A stretch of 64,000 nt of DNA, from NCBI RefSeq assembly GCF_029589435.1, contig NZ_JARRAG010000001.1:2222808-2286807 (forward strand), in the 5' to 3' direction. Positions within the stretch are counted from its first letter, which is position 1, and every line of letters begins with the position of its first letter. The stretch comes from Paludisphaera mucosa (GTDB lineage Bacteria > Planctomycetota > Planctomycetia > Isosphaerales > Isosphaeraceae). A program made the translations under genes and the position numbers. The notes below the pieces were generated by a model that saw nothing but the letters and a program-made list of their open reading frames with translations, was not told where the DNA came from and did not search any database. Below are positions 8,294 through 17,496 of this stretch, one piece after another.

Positions 8294-9622
8294 GTGTCCC
8301 ACCGCCGCCTCGCCCCGTTCCGCCGCCGTCGCGACCGATACCGCCAGCGGACCTTCCGCTTCGTCGAGCGCGGCGAGCGGCTTTCACGCCGGTTCAAGCT
8401 CGTCATCGCCGGCCTCACCGCCTGCCTGCTGGCGGGCCTGCTCGTCGGCACGTCGACGGGACGCTACGCGGCCTCGTGGACGTTCGCAAAGCTCCACCGA
8501 GGAGTCGCCACGCTCACGGGCGACGTCGCCGGCCGCGATTGGATCGACGCCGACTGGCGACGCCGGCGGCTGTTCGACATGGACCAGGCCCGGGGCAAGC
8601 TCCGCTCGGCCTACGACCAGTACGACCCCAAGCTGAAACGCCTGCTCGACGAGGCGGGGCTCGACCCCGACCACGCCCTCCTGAGGTGGGGGAACTTCGA
8701 CAAGGCGCTGCTGCTCCCCGCGACGGTCTTCGAGGCCGACGACACGGGCCGCTCGTACCGGTTCCGGCCGAACACGCGTTCGATCTGGGTGCGGAACCTC
8801 AAGAGCAAGGGGGGCGTGTTGGCGTACTTCCCGATCCCGGATACGCCCGCCCTGCGGGAACTCGCCGAGGCCGCCGGCGCGGTGGTCGTCCGCGAGTCGG
8901 TCCAGAACACGAACTCGTGGGGCGTGCGGGGCGGCGAGCCGGACCTGGACGCCTCGCTCCGCGGGATCGTCCTGGGCGACTCCTACATGCAGGGCCTGTT
9001 CGTCGGGGACGACCAGACGCCCCCCGCGTGTCTGGAGCGAGTCCTGGCCGATCGCTTCAAGACGAGTGTGGAGGTCCTCAACACGGGCCACCTGGGCTAC
9101 TCGCCCGAGCAGGAGTATTTCACCCTGCTGGAATACGCCGACCGCTTCCGGCCGCAGTTCGTCATCCTGAGCCTGTTCGCCAACGACTTCGGCGACCTGT
9201 TCGAGGTCCTCGACGGCCGCGCCGACTGGGAAGAGAACCGCCACTGGATCGGGAAGATCGCCGCCTTCTGCCGGGCCCGCGACATCCCCTGCCTGGCCGT
9301 CCCCGCCCCCTGGGTCAACCACGTCGAAGGCCCGCGCAAGACGGCGCATTACCCCGGCCGGATCCCCGACATCCTGGGCGACGACGGCCCGACCTACTAC
9401 GACCCGATGGAGGACTTCATCGAAGCCGAAGACCGCGAGAGGATCCGACGCCTGGCCGCCGGCGAGCCCACCACCCCGAGCCCCCTCTTCAACGGCAAGC
9501 TCGGCGACGGCCACTTCTCGCCCCTGGGCTGCCAGGTCTGGGCGGACGCCGTGGGGCGGCGGCTGGCGCGTCTGCTGGAGATTCAGACACGGCAGACGGG
9601 CGGGAGGCCTACTCCCCGATGA
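8294..9622 (+). CDS. Membrane-anchored SGNH/GDSL-type hydrolase
   Basis: A 442-residue protein with an Arg-rich cytoplasmic start and one membrane helix (about residues 34-53), then an extracytoplasmic domain. SGNH blocks are visible: GDSYMQG with nucleophile Ser230, the Asn of [10 protein letters not shown], and the catalytic Asp405-x-His407 in DGHFSPLG. Such enzymes remove acyl groups from polysaccharides or lipids; AlgX/DltD-like acyl handling at the surface is possible. The GTG start has TAAGAT about 43 bases upstream. The 3' end overlaps the converging yjbQ gene by 14 bases. Confidence 0.75.
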   Translation: MSHRRLAPFRRRRDRYRQRTFRFVERGERLSRRFKLVIAGLTACLLAGLLVGTSTGRYAASWTFAKLHRGVATLTGDVAGRDWIDADWRRRRLFDMDQARGKLRSAYDQYDPKLKRLLDEAGLDPDHALLRWGNFDKALLLPATVFEADDTGRSYRFRPNTRSIWVRNLKSKGGVLAYFPIPDTPALRELAEAAGAVVVRESVQNTNSWGVRGGEPDLDASLRGIVLGDSYMQGLFVGDDQTPPACLERVLADRFKTSVEVLNTGHLGYSPEQEYFTLLEYADRFRPQFVILSLFANDFGDLFEVLDGRADWEENRHWIGKIAAFCRARDIPCLAVPAPWVNHVEGPRKTAHYPGRIPDILGDDGPTYYDPMEDFIEAEDRERIRRLAAGEPTTPSPLFNGKLGDGHFSPLGCQVWADAVGRRLARLLEIQTRQTGGRPTPR

Positions 9623-10031
9623 TCTTCACGAGCACCCGCTTCGGGCGTCGGCCGTCGAACTCGCCGTAGAAGATCTGCTCCCAGGGGCCGAAGTCGAGCT
9701 TGCCCTCGGTGATCGCGACGACGACCTCGCGGCCCATGATCTGCCTTTTCATATGGGCGTCGGCATTGTCCTCGCCGGTCCGATTATGTTTGTAGCGGGA
9801 CGGCGAGGCGTCGAACGGGGCGAGGGCTTCGAGCCAGGCCTTGTAGTCCTCGTGCAGGCCCGGTTCGTCGTCGTTGATGAAGACCGACGCCGTGATGTGC
9901 ATGGCGTTGACCAGGACGAGCCCCTCGCGGACGCCGCTCTTGCGGACGAGCGACTCGACCTCGCCGGTGATGTTCAAGAAGCCCATGCGGACGGGGAGGT
10001 TGAACGTCAGGTGCTCGGTCAGCGACTTCAT
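9609..10031 (-). CDS. YjbQ family protein (secondary thiamine-phosphate synthase type)
   Basis: A 140-residue single-domain protein matching the YjbQ/UPF0047 family over its whole length: the N-terminal beta strands, [16 protein letters not shown], the [16 protein letters not shown] block with its conserved His residues, and [13 protein letters not shown] near the end. Homologues have weak thiamine-phosphate synthase activity, but their native role is unclear. The start at 10031 is chosen because the family begins there; the longer open frame is not family-like. Confidence 0.88.
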   Translation of the reverse strand: MKSLTEHLTFNLPVRMGFLNITGEVESLVRKSGVREGLVLVNAMHITASVFINDDEPGLHEDYKAWLEALAPFDASPSRYKHNRTGEDNADAHMKRQIMGREVVVAITEGKLDFGPWEQIFYGEFDGRRPKRVLVKIIGE

Positions 10032-10650
10032 GGTGGTTTCCGCAGGGAGGCGGGGGGAGGACGGGGACGACCTCCTTGTCGTCCACCGACGCGGCCTCGG
10101 GCAAGGAACGCCGCGCCGATCCTCTTCTCCTGAACGCGAGGTCGAGCCCGGATTCAGGCGGAGAGGGCCGTACTCTGGTGCGCATCGAAGATGATGAAAC
10201 CGCCTCGCCCAGGATTGCAAAGTCTGCGCCCGACGCGGGGTCGTTTTCGAATGGGCCGGCCGGCTTCCGCGGCCCTTCGCCATTCAGGTTGATCGGGTTC
10301 GCCTCGGGGCGCTCCAGGCGCGACGGGTCGACGATCGGGGCCGCACCTGGCGTTCGATCTCGGGATGCGATCGGTCGTGGCGACTCGGAGGACGAGTCTG
10401 AAAATGCCCGCCGGACCGCCCCCGTGTCAAGATTGCAGCGGAGGCCGCCGGCAGCCACCTGATGAACGTCTCGACAGGATGCCCGCCGGTAAATTCGCAC
10501 CTGTGAAGGCGTTGTGAATTTGCAAGAAAGTCGAACGGAATGAAGAATCTCGGATCAACGGGTCCGCGCGACCGGCGAGGTCGACGGCCGACGCCCGGCC
10601 GCCCGCACGGAGGGGGATCCGGCGGGCGGCGGCGGGGGTCGGCTTCGGAG
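10032..10650. other. 619-base gap without a supported gene
   Basis: This lies between yjbQ and the transporter gene, both on the minus strand. Open frames here have no plausible start, RBS or family. The composition is clearly less GC-rich than the genes. It contains an imperfect AT-rich inverted repeat, AAATTCGCAC (10491-10500) against GTGAATTT (10514-10521), and a 9-bp GC hairpin (10598-10630). The yjbQ promoter must be within it. Confidence 0.5.
10598..10630 (-). terminator. GC-rich hairpin downstream of the SbtA-type gene
   Basis: A perfect 9-bp stem GCCGCCCGC/GCGGGCGGC with a 15-base loop lies 21 bases after the transporter's stop on the minus strand. There is no T-run. Confidence 0.35.
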
Positions 10651-12195
10651 TCAGGCGATCGGGAAATCGCGGGTGATGGCCTTCGCGATCTCCATGTAGA
10701 TCGGGATTCCGATCGTGACGTTGTAGGAGAACGTCAGGCCCAGCGAAGCGGCGAGCGGCAGCGTCGGGCTGGCCTCGGGGATCGCCAGCCGCTGGACGGC
10801 GGGGACGGCGATGTACGACGCCGAGCCGCAGAGCACCGAGAACAGGACGTACGTCCCGAGCTGGAAGTGGGTCCCCGTCATCCAGGCGAAGGTGTGGATG
10901 ATGATGATGCCCAGGGTGGCGAACAGGTTGGGGGCCAGCAGGCCGAAGGCCACGTAATTCCAACCGGCCGTCTTGAGGTCCTTCAGCTTGCGGCTCGCCG
11001 TCATGCCCATCTCGAGCAGGAAGAGGCAGAGTACGCCCTGGAACAGGGTGACGAAGAAGCTGTCGTCGGCGCGGGTGACTTCGGGCCCCTGCAGGCCGCT
11101 GATGAAGCCGATCGTGATGCCGCCGAACAGCAGGTAGAGGCCGGTGTTCAGGAAGACCTCGTGCATCAGCTTGGCGTCGAGGAAGCCCTTCTTCTTGCCG
11201 TTGCCGCCGTTCAGGTGGACCCGCTCCATCTTCTCCAGGGACATCTCGGCCTCGTCCTGGACGGCCGTCGCGTGGCCGTTGCCGTGGCCGTGCTCGTCCA
11301 CCGTCGAGACGAGGGGCTTGGCGTCGGGGTCGTAGCCGGCCTCGAAGGGCATGTTGCCGAGCGCGTCCATGCCCTGGGCCCGGTAGCGGGCCACGAGGAA
11401 GAGGGCGACGAGGCAGCCGGGGATTTCCATGATCGCCAGCATGACCGGCATGTAGGCGTCGAAGGCGACGTGGGCCGTCCCCAGCACGCCCAGCGCGGTG
11501 ACGAACGTGCCGGCGGAGTCCGAGCCGTAGTAGCCGGCGACGGTGGCCTGGTCGACCCGCCGCATCCGGGTGGTGGCCCGAAGGATGATGAAGGCGAGGA
11601 TCCCCATGATCGTGTTGGCGAGGAACCCGACCCCCATGAAGCCGATGATCGTCTTGATCGAGCCCGGGTTCAGGTGCGCCAGCTCTTCGCCGCCGTGCCA
11701 GCCGATGGCGATCAGCAGGTAGATCGTCAGCGCCTGGTACATGACGTAGGGGAACTCGAACTGCACGCGGAGGATCGGCACGAGGAAGCCGAGGTAGAAG
11801 AACAGCAGCAGCGGCTTGAACAGGTTGTGCCGGAAGTTGTGCCAGAACTCGTGCAACATGTTCGAGAAAGTCGGCGCCGGAGCTTCGGTCGGCTTGTCCT
11901 CGACCGTGATCCGCGAGGCCGTGATCGAGTCGGCCACCACGATCGTCGTCCCCACCTTCAGGTCGCGGACCGGATGGGACGAGCCGTCCGCCTGCCGGAG
12001 CGTCGTGGCCCGGGTGAAGTTGACCACGACGTCGCGCTGAGAGGCCTCGTCGTGGACCACCATCCGGTTGTTGTCGATGTCGATCGACTTGATCGGCCCG
12101 TGCAGCTCTTCGGCCCGCGTCGGCCGGGCGATCGCGAGCGCCGCGACGGACAGGGCGACGATCGCCGCGACGCGATGGGGGCGATTCGAACTCAT
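10651..12195 (-). CDS. SbtA-type sodium/bicarbonate transporter with exported N-terminal domain
   Basis: The C-terminal part (from about residue 112 of 514) is the SbtA/DUF897 family, known from cyanobacteria as a high-affinity Na+-dependent bicarbonate permease: about ten hydrophobic segments in two halves, each with small-residue motifs (GYYGSDSAGTF; GSASYIAVPA). The N-terminus is unusual: a cleavable-looking signal (residues 1-28, ending ARA) followed by a ~70-residue beta-rich segment that resembles small OB-like exported domains, before the first helix of SbtA. A His-rich cytoplasmic loop (HGHGNGHA) separates the halves. No SbtB-like PII gene is adjacent. Substrate assignment to bicarbonate is by family only. 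Confidence 0.82.
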   Translation of the reverse strand: MSSNRPHRVAAIVALSVAALAIARPTRAEELHGPIKSIDIDNNRMVVHDEASQRDVVVNFTRATTLRQADGSSHPVRDLKVGTTIVVADSITASRITVEDKPTEAPAPTFSNMLHEFWHNFRHNLFKPLLLFFYLGFLVPILRVQFEFPYVMYQALTIYLLIAIGWHGGEELAHLNPGSIKTIIGFMGVGFLANTIMGILAFIILRATTRMRRVDQATVAGYYGSDSAGTFVTALGVLGTAHVAFDAYMPVMLAIMEIPGCLVALFLVARYRAQGMDALGNMPFEAGYDPDAKPLVSTVDEHGHGNGHATAVQDEAEMSLEKMERVHLNGGNGKKKGFLDAKLMHEVFLNTGLYLLFGGITIGFISGLQGPEVTRADDSFFVTLFQGVLCLFLLEMGMTASRKLKDLKTAGWNYVAFGLLAPNLFATLGIIIIHTFAWMTGTHFQLGTYVLFSVLCGSASYIAVPAVQRLAIPEASPTLPLAASLGLTFSYNVTIGIPIYMEIAKAITRDFPIA

Positions 12196-12484
12196 CGGAT
12201 CATTCTCCTGCGAGCATAGAGGGCGTGGGAGGCTTCGGCCGCCGCGTCATGGGGCGGCGAACACGCTCGGGGATGGGACGCCGGCGAGGCTGGGCGCACG
12301 CGGCCTCCCCCGCGAGGCGAGAGCGGGCGACAAATGTCGGCGAACCTGCGGCGCGTTCCTGCCCGGCTCCGTCGTTCCACCGATCGGGGTCATGCCTGCG
12401 ACGGCCTTGCGGCGTCGGGCGAGGGGTTGGTCCGGGAGAGGACGGGAGGCGAGGACCGATGGCCCGGGCGGGCGAGTGTGTCCT

Positions 12485-12829
12485 TCAACACCGCATGGGG
12501 GCGGTCGGCGGCGACGTCCGAAGCGCGGCGGCGACGATCCCGGGCGCGACCGGCCGCGGTCGCGGCGTGCGCGGAAGCCCGCGAACGCCGTCGGGGCCCG
12601 GGCCGTAGGCGACCGGGTCCTCGCTGTCGTCCTCGTTCTTCTCGCGCTCCAGAAACTCGTCGATCGACCGGCTCGGCGCGGGGCCCGGGTCGGGGCCGGG
12701 GTTGGACGCGCAGACGAGATCCCCGGCGATCGCGCCGCACGGGCCGTGGAGCGACGAGGCGGCCGTCTCGGAGGGCGGCCCCCCTTGCCACGCCAGGAGT
12801 GCGAAGACGAGCAGCAGGGTGTCTCTCAT
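12485..12829 (-). CDS. Possible small secreted protein
   Basis: A 114-residue frame that begins with a signal-like sequence (MRDTLLLVFALLAW) followed by a Pro/Gly-rich, acidic stretch (FLEREKNEDDSEDP). GGAG is present but only two bases before the ATG, which is too close to be convincing. No domain is recognised. The codon pattern looks coding over the first half and less so at the Pro/Arg-rich end. Confidence 0.4.
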   Translation of the reverse strand: MRDTLLLVFALLAWQGGPPSETAASSLHGPCGAIAGDLVCASNPGPDPGPAPSRSIDEFLEREKNEDDSEDPVAYGPGPDGVRGLPRTPRPRPVAPGIVAAALRTSPPTAPMRC

Positions 12830-13014
12830 GGCTCCGGAGGGACGGGGGAAGGGGACGCCGAACCAGGCTTCCAGGGCGAAGCCAAGGCCGACTCGATTAA
12901 ATACTCTTATAAATCGGCCGCGTTAGTCTAGGCGGATCTTCATGGAAGGATCAACTCGCCGCCGGGGGCCGACTCCCCCCGGCCGAATACGACGCGATCG
13001 GTGCCGCTTCGGGC

Positions 13015-13043
13015 TTGGTTTATTTCCGGCTTCGGATTAAGAT
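13015..13043 (+). promoter_or_regulatory. Candidate sigma70-like promoter of the GT4 gene
   Basis: TTGGTT (13015-13020), a 17-base spacer and TAAGAT (13038-13043) lie 73 bases before the ATG in a locally AT-rich patch. The same -10 hexamer precedes the tRNA gene. Confidence 0.4.
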
Positions 13044-13115
13044 CCCGTCGTCTCGGCCCCGAGATGCGGACTCCACGCTCCCAGGAACGCCGCCTGAACC
13101 GTCACGGAGGACGGG

Positions 13116-14270
13116 ATGAGACTACTCGCGCTTGTGGATTCGCCGGACCATGTCTGCTGCCGATACCGGATCCGCGCGTTCGAGCCGGCCCTCCGCGACG
13201 CCGGTTGGTCGCTGACCTGCGAGCCCCTGGAACGCGCCCTCCTGCCCCGCCTTCGGCAGCTGCGGGCGGTCGCGGGCTACGACGCGGTCGTCCTCCAGCG
13301 CAAGCTGCTGCCGGCCTGGGAGCTGTCCCTGCTCCGCAGGAACGCCCGCCACCTGGCGTTCGACTTCGACGACGCCGTGCTGCATCGCGATTCCTACGAC
13401 CGGCGGGGCGCCGCCTCGTCACGCCGCGCGGCCCGGTTCGCCCGGACCGTCCGGGCGGCCGACGTCGTCCTCGCCGGCAACGACTATCTGGCCGACTGCG
13501 CCCTCCGCGCCGGGGCCTCGGCCGAGACGGTCCGCACCATTCCGACCTGCGTCGACCCCGGTCGCTACTCCGTCAAGGCGGCCGGGCCGTCCCACGACGG
13601 GCCGCCGGAACTCGTCTGGATCGGCTCGTCGAGCACCTTGAAGGGGATCGAGGCGCGACGGCCGCTCTGGGAGCGGCTGGGCCGCGCGATCCCCGGGCTC
13701 AGGCTCCGCGTGATCTGCGATCGATTCCCGAAGTTCGAGAACCTGGAAGTCGTCGCCACGCCCTGGAGCGAGGCCGCCGAGGCCGAGGACCTGGCCCGGG
13801 GCGACGTGGGCGTCGGTTTGATGCCCGACGACGACTGGAGCCGGGGCAAGTGCGGCCTGAAGATCCTCCAGTACCAGGCGGCGGGCCTGCCCGTGATCGC
13901 CAACCCGGTCGGCTCGCACGTCGAGATGATCGAGCCCGGCGCGACCGGCCACCTGGCGACGACGGACGACGAATGGCTGGCGGCCGTCCGGGCCTCGGCC
14001 GACGCCGGCGCCCGCGCCCGGATGGGCCGCGAGGCGCGCCGCCGCGTGGAGTCGCACTACTCGGTCGCCGCCTGGGGGGCCGCGTTCGCGGCCTCCGCGA
14101 CGGGGATCGACGGCCCGCCCGGCGGGCGCCGCGAGCCGCCCGCGGAGGGGGCCTTCGGCCTCGCCTTCGCCCCGCACGTCACCCGGCAGAGGGCCCGAGC
14201 CGTCGGCAGCCCGCACGCGACGGCCGCCCCTCCCCGCGCGTCGCGGCGGGGCCGACATGGATCGGAATAG
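13116..14270 (+). CDS. Glycosyltransferase family 4 (GT-B fold)
   Basis: A 384-residue enzyme with the GT-B layout: an N-terminal half with LAFDFDDAV and DVVLAGNDYLAD, and a C-terminal half with LVWIGSSSTLKG, the GVGLMPDDDWSRGKCGLK loop and LKILQYQAAGLPVIANPVG, where family 4 enzymes bind the nucleotide sugar. GGAGG stands 5 bases before the ATG. The last ~50 residues are Arg/Ala/Pro-rich and probably disordered, and overlap the start of the next gene by 14 bases. With the kinase gene that follows it suggests assembly of a phosphorylated surface glycan or lipid sugar. Confidence 0.85.
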   Translation: MRLLALVDSPDHVCCRYRIRAFEPALRDAGWSLTCEPLERALLPRLRQLRAVAGYDAVVLQRKLLPAWELSLLRRNARHLAFDFDDAVLHRDSYDRRGAASSRRAARFARTVRAADVVLAGNDYLADCALRAGASAETVRTIPTCVDPGRYSVKAAGPSHDGPPELVWIGSSSTLKGIEARRPLWERLGRAIPGLRLRVICDRFPKFENLEVVATPWSEAAEAEDLARGDVGVGLMPDDDWSRGKCGLKILQYQAAGLPVIANPVGSHVEMIEPGATGHLATTDDEWLAAVRASADAGARARMGREARRRVESHYSVAAWGAAFAASATGIDGPPGGRREPPAEGAFGLAFAPHVTRQRARAVGSPHATAAPPRASRRGRHGSE

Positions 14271-16050
14271 GCTCATGACCGCAACGCTTCCCAGCATCCG
14301 GGCGAGGACGGCGGACGGCCGCATGTTCAAGCCCCCCGACTGGACCTTCGTGCAGGCCGGCGACGTCGGCTGGTGGCTCGAAGGCCGCTGGCGCGACGTC
14401 CTCATCGACGGCGAGGGCCTGCGGCTGGAGCAGTGGCGGGCCGAGGGCCGCGTCCAGACGATCAAGTCGGGCCCCCACCGCGTCGTCTACCGGGTGCAGC
14501 TCCCGGGCTCGGCGATCTACATCAAGCACTACCTCGTGCCGGACCGCCGGGCCAAGTACCGCCAGTGGTTCCGCCGCGGCAAGGGCCGCAACGAGGGCCG
14601 GCGCTCCCAGCGGCTGGCCTCGATCGGCCTCCCCACGATCGTCCCCATCGCCCTCGGCGAGCGGCGGCGGCGCGGGTTCCTCTTCGACAATTTCCTGATC
14701 ACCCGCGAGATCCCGGAGGCGGTCCCCCTCGACGAATACGTCGAACGCGACCTGCCCGCCCTCGACGAGCCCCGTCGCTCGCGGCTGCGCCGGAGCCTGG
14801 CCGCGGCCCTCGGCGCGCTGACGGCGAAGCTGCACAACGCGGGGCTCCAGCACATCGACTTCCATCCCGGCAACATCATGGTCCGGCTCGGTCCCGACGA
14901 CGAGCCGCAGCTCACGATGATCGACCTGGACGCCCTGCGGACGGTCCGGCGGCCGACCTGGGCGAAGGCGCGCCGCAACCTCGCGCTGCTCGACCATTAC
15001 TTCTGGACACGGAGCAGCCGCGTGGACCGCCGCCGCTTCCTCAAGGCCTACCTGGCGGCCCGCGACGGCGCGCCCGATTCCGTCCGCGACTTCGCCCAGG
15101 GCGTCGAGGCGTGCACCCGACGCTGGGCGGAGCGGCTCTGGCGACGCTGGGGCAAGCGCTGTCGGTCGACGAACAAGTATTTCGAGGTCTTCAAGTCCGT
15201 CAACGCCCTGTGCATCGCCTCGCGCGACCTGGACCCTTCGGAGATCGCCCCCCTGCTGGTCGACCCCGACGCCCTCTTCAACGACCCGGACGCGAAGCTC
15301 ATCAAGGATTCGCGGACGACCCGGCTCATCGAGACGACGATGATCGTCGACGGCCGGCCGACGGCCGTGGTCTACAAGCGGTTCAACCGCAAGAAGTGGA
15401 TCGACCCGGTGCTCTCGATCTTCCGGCCGTCGCGCGCCTGGAGGTCGTGGCAGGCCGGGCAGCATCTGCTGTCGCGAGGCGTGCCGACGCCCAAGAACCT
15501 GGCGTTCGTGGCCCGCCGCCGCAAGCCCTGGTTCTCGCCCTTCCAGGGGGTCCTGCCCCACGAGACCTACCTCGCCACCGTCAAGCAGCAGAACGCGACG
15601 ACCCTGGCCGAGCACGTCTTCCAGGTGCTCCCGGCGCTCCAGGGCGAGGCCCTCAAGGCCGAGGTCGACCGCCTGACGTCGGCGCTGGCGGCGCTCGTCC
15701 GGTTGCTCCACGACCGCTCGCTCTCGCACCGCGACCTGAAGGCGTCGAACATCCTGGTCCGCCTCGACGCCCCGCCGCGCGAGGACCTGCTGACGCTGAT
15801 CGACCTGGTCGGCGTGCGGCTCAAGGGCCCCTTGCCGATGAATCGCCGCATCCAGAACCTCGCCAGGCTCAGCGTCAGCCTCGCCGACGCCCCCGGGCGG
15901 ACGCGGACGACGTCGCTGCGCTTCCTGCGGGCCTACCTCCCGCAGCGGCTCTCGCGGTCGGGCGAGTGGAAGGCGCTCTGGCGGGCGATCGACGCCGCGA
16001 CCCACACCAAGAAGGCCCGTAACCACCGCCGCGGGCGCCCCCTATCCTGA
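14257..16050 (+). CDS. Tandem double kinase of the Kdo/WaaP (LPS core kinase) type
   Basis: A 597-residue protein with two kinase-like halves. Half 1 has a candidate ATP lysine in YIKHYL (near 89), a catalytic loop HIDFHPGNIM (His199, Asp201, Asn207) and a metal motif MIDLDAL. Half 2 has VVYKRFNRKKW (near 372), SHRDLKASNILV (His491, Asp493, Asn498) and LIDLVGV. WaaP-like kinases phosphorylate heptose or Kdo of the LPS core. Both halves keep the catalytic Asp, so both may be active. Overlap with the GT4 gene implies coupling. An alternative start is the ATG at 14275. Confidence 0.82.
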   Translation: MDRNRLMTATLPSIRARTADGRMFKPPDWTFVQAGDVGWWLEGRWRDVLIDGEGLRLEQWRAEGRVQTIKSGPHRVVYRVQLPGSAIYIKHYLVPDRRAKYRQWFRRGKGRNEGRRSQRLASIGLPTIVPIALGERRRRGFLFDNFLITREIPEAVPLDEYVERDLPALDEPRRSRLRRSLAAALGALTAKLHNAGLQHIDFHPGNIMVRLGPDDEPQLTMIDLDALRTVRRPTWAKARRNLALLDHYFWTRSSRVDRRRFLKAYLAARDGAPDSVRDFAQGVEACTRRWAERLWRRWGKRCRSTNKYFEVFKSVNALCIASRDLDPSEIAPLLVDPDALFNDPDAKLIKDSRTTRLIETTMIVDGRPTAVVYKRFNRKKWIDPVLSIFRPSRAWRSWQAGQHLLSRGVPTPKNLAFVARRRKPWFSPFQGVLPHETYLATVKQQNATTLAEHVFQVLPALQGEALKAEVDRLTSALAALVRLLHDRSLSHRDLKASNILVRLDAPPREDLLTLIDLVGVRLKGPLPMNRRIQNLARLSVSLADAPGRTRTTSLRFLRAYLPQRLSRSGEWKALWRAIDAATHTKKARNHRRGRPLS

Positions 16051-16078
16051 TCGGCATCGCTCCATGGAGGGACCGGAC

Positions 16079-17047
16079 GTGAACAGGCCCCGCGACGCCT
16101 CCCGACGTTCGACGACGCGCCTCGCCCTCCGGATCGGCCTCCTGGCCGGGCTCGCCGTCGCCGGCTGCTCGACCGTCGCCAAGCGCGGGCCGGCCCTGCT
16201 CCCCACGTCCCACCAGCTCAAGACGGGCCCGTTCGTGCTCTACTCGAACGAGCCGATGAAGCCCGACGCCCCGCCGGTCCTGGCCCTGGAGCGGCTCCGG
16301 ACCGACCTGGCCGGCCGCATGAACGTCGATGAGGACGCCGACCGCGGCCCGATCGAGGTGTACGTCCTCGACGATCGCAACGCCTTCCTCCACCTGCTCC
16401 GCTTCTACTTCCCCGAGCTGCCGCCGCGGCGCGCCTTCTTCCTGGCCCAGGGCGAGCAGCGGATCGTCTACACCTACCACGGCCCGATGCTGGAGGAAGA
16501 CCTCCGCCACGAGGCCGCGCACGCGCTCCTGCGCGGCCGGTTCGGCGACATCCCGCTGTGGGTCGACGAGGGGCTGGCCGAGTATTTCGAGGACGGCCCC
16601 GACGACCTGCGCGACCGGGGGGACCGCCTCGCCCGGCTCGCGGCCGACGTCAAGGCGGGTTGGAAGCCCGACCTGCGGCGGTTGGAGACGCTCGACGAGG
16701 TCCACCAGATGGATCCCCGCGACTATCGCGAGTCCTGGGCCTGGGTCGACCTGCTCCTGAGCGATTCCAAGCAGGGCAAGCCGCTGCTCCTCGACTATCT
16801 GCAGGCCCGCGGCCCCCGCCCCGCCCTGTCGGACGCGCTGGCGGCCGAGGGGACCGACGGCGCGCGGCTGCTCGCCCACCTCAACGGCGAGCCCGCGCGG
16901 GTCGTGGCGCAGAAGCCGACGGCCGAAGAGCCCCTCCCCGATCGGGTGGTGCGGCTCCAGGACCGCGCGACCGATCCCGTCCTCGCGGTCCCCGAGCCGC
17001 GACGACCGGGACTCCTCCGCCGCATCGGCTCGTTCCTGGGGTTCTGA
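16079..17047 (+). CDS. HExxH-containing lipoprotein, DUF1570-like
   Basis: A 322-residue lipoprotein with lipobox AVAGC and a zinc-metallopeptidase motif HEAAH (His144-His148), followed by WVDEGLAEYFE, which supplies the third ligand in the gluzincin/DUF1570 pattern common in Planctomycetes. The substrate is unknown. The GTG at 16079 is preferred because GGAGGG lies 7 bases before it; the ATG at 16064 would overlap that ribosome site and add five residues. It lies 28 bases after the double kinase. Confidence 0.75.
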   Translation: MNRPRDASRRSTTRLALRIGLLAGLAVAGCSTVAKRGPALLPTSHQLKTGPFVLYSNEPMKPDAPPVLALERLRTDLAGRMNVDEDADRGPIEVYVLDDRNAFLHLLRFYFPELPPRRAFFLAQGEQRIVYTYHGPMLEEDLRHEAAHALLRGRFGDIPLWVDEGLAEYFEDGPDDLRDRGDRLARLAADVKAGWKPDLRRLETLDEVHQMDPRDYRESWAWVDLLLSDSKQGKPLLLDYLQARGPRPALSDALAAEGTDGARLLAHLNGEPARVVAQKPTAEEPLPDRVVRLQDRATDPVLAVPEPRRPGLLRRIGSFLGF

Positions 17048-17053
17048 GGGAAC

Positions 17054-17419
17054 TCAGGACCGCTTCTGCTCGATGGGGACCTCGTTGATCTTGGCCGCGA
17101 GGATGAAGTCGTTCTCGGTCAGCCCGCCGACCGCGTGGGTCCAGATCTCGACGGCGACGTTGCGATAGCCTTCGATGTGGAGGTCGGGATGATGCCCCTC
17201 CTCCTCGGCCAGCTCGCCCACCTTGTCGAAGAACCGCAGGCCGGCGACGAAGTTCTTCGCCTTCCACTCCCGTCGGATCCGCTTGCCGTCCGCGGTGAGC
17301 GACCAGCCGGAGACGGTCTGGATCAGGGCTTCCACCTCGTCGGGCGGCAGCGGCGGGACGCCCCCCTCGCACGGGACGCACTTCTTCGAGGCCAGTTCGG
17401 TCAGGGTCGGGGTGCTCAT
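17054..17419 (-). CDS. phhB: 4a-hydroxytetrahydrobiopterin dehydratase
   Basis: Pterin-4a-carbinolamine dehydratase, which regenerates tetrahydropterin after aromatic hydroxylation; 121 residues, family length. The active-site signature GHHPDLHIEGYRNV and the THAVGGLTENDF block are intact. AGGAG lies 7 bases before the ATG. No phenylalanine hydroxylase is nearby, so it may serve a distant gene or another pterin. It lies 77 bases after panB on the same strand. Confidence 0.93.
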   Translation of the reverse strand: MSTPTLTELASKKCVPCEGGVPPLPPDEVEALIQTVSGWSLTADGKRIRREWKAKNFVAGLRFFDKVGELAEEEGHHPDLHIEGYRNVAVEIWTHAVGGLTENDFILAAKINEVPIEQKRS

Positions 17420-17496
17420 GGCGAGGCTCCTGTTGCGGAGGAGAAGCGACGGGACCGCCGATCCAGGCCTGCGAAGGCTGCGCCGGAAGCCGACGA

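Noticed and set aside
10076-10462. Plus-strand frame of 128 codons in the 619-base gap
   Set aside because: No ribosome site, Arg/Ser-rich composition, no family; it could be chance in GC-rich DNA.
10651-12195. Reading the transporter as a simple export-defective start error
   Set aside because: The N-terminus has a proper signal peptide and a coherent beta-rich segment in good codon use, so the extension is treated as real pending checks.
10540-12219. 559-codon plus-strand frame opposite the SbtA-type gene
   Set aside because: Its sequence is a reverse-frame copy of a membrane protein gene and has no recognisable domain.
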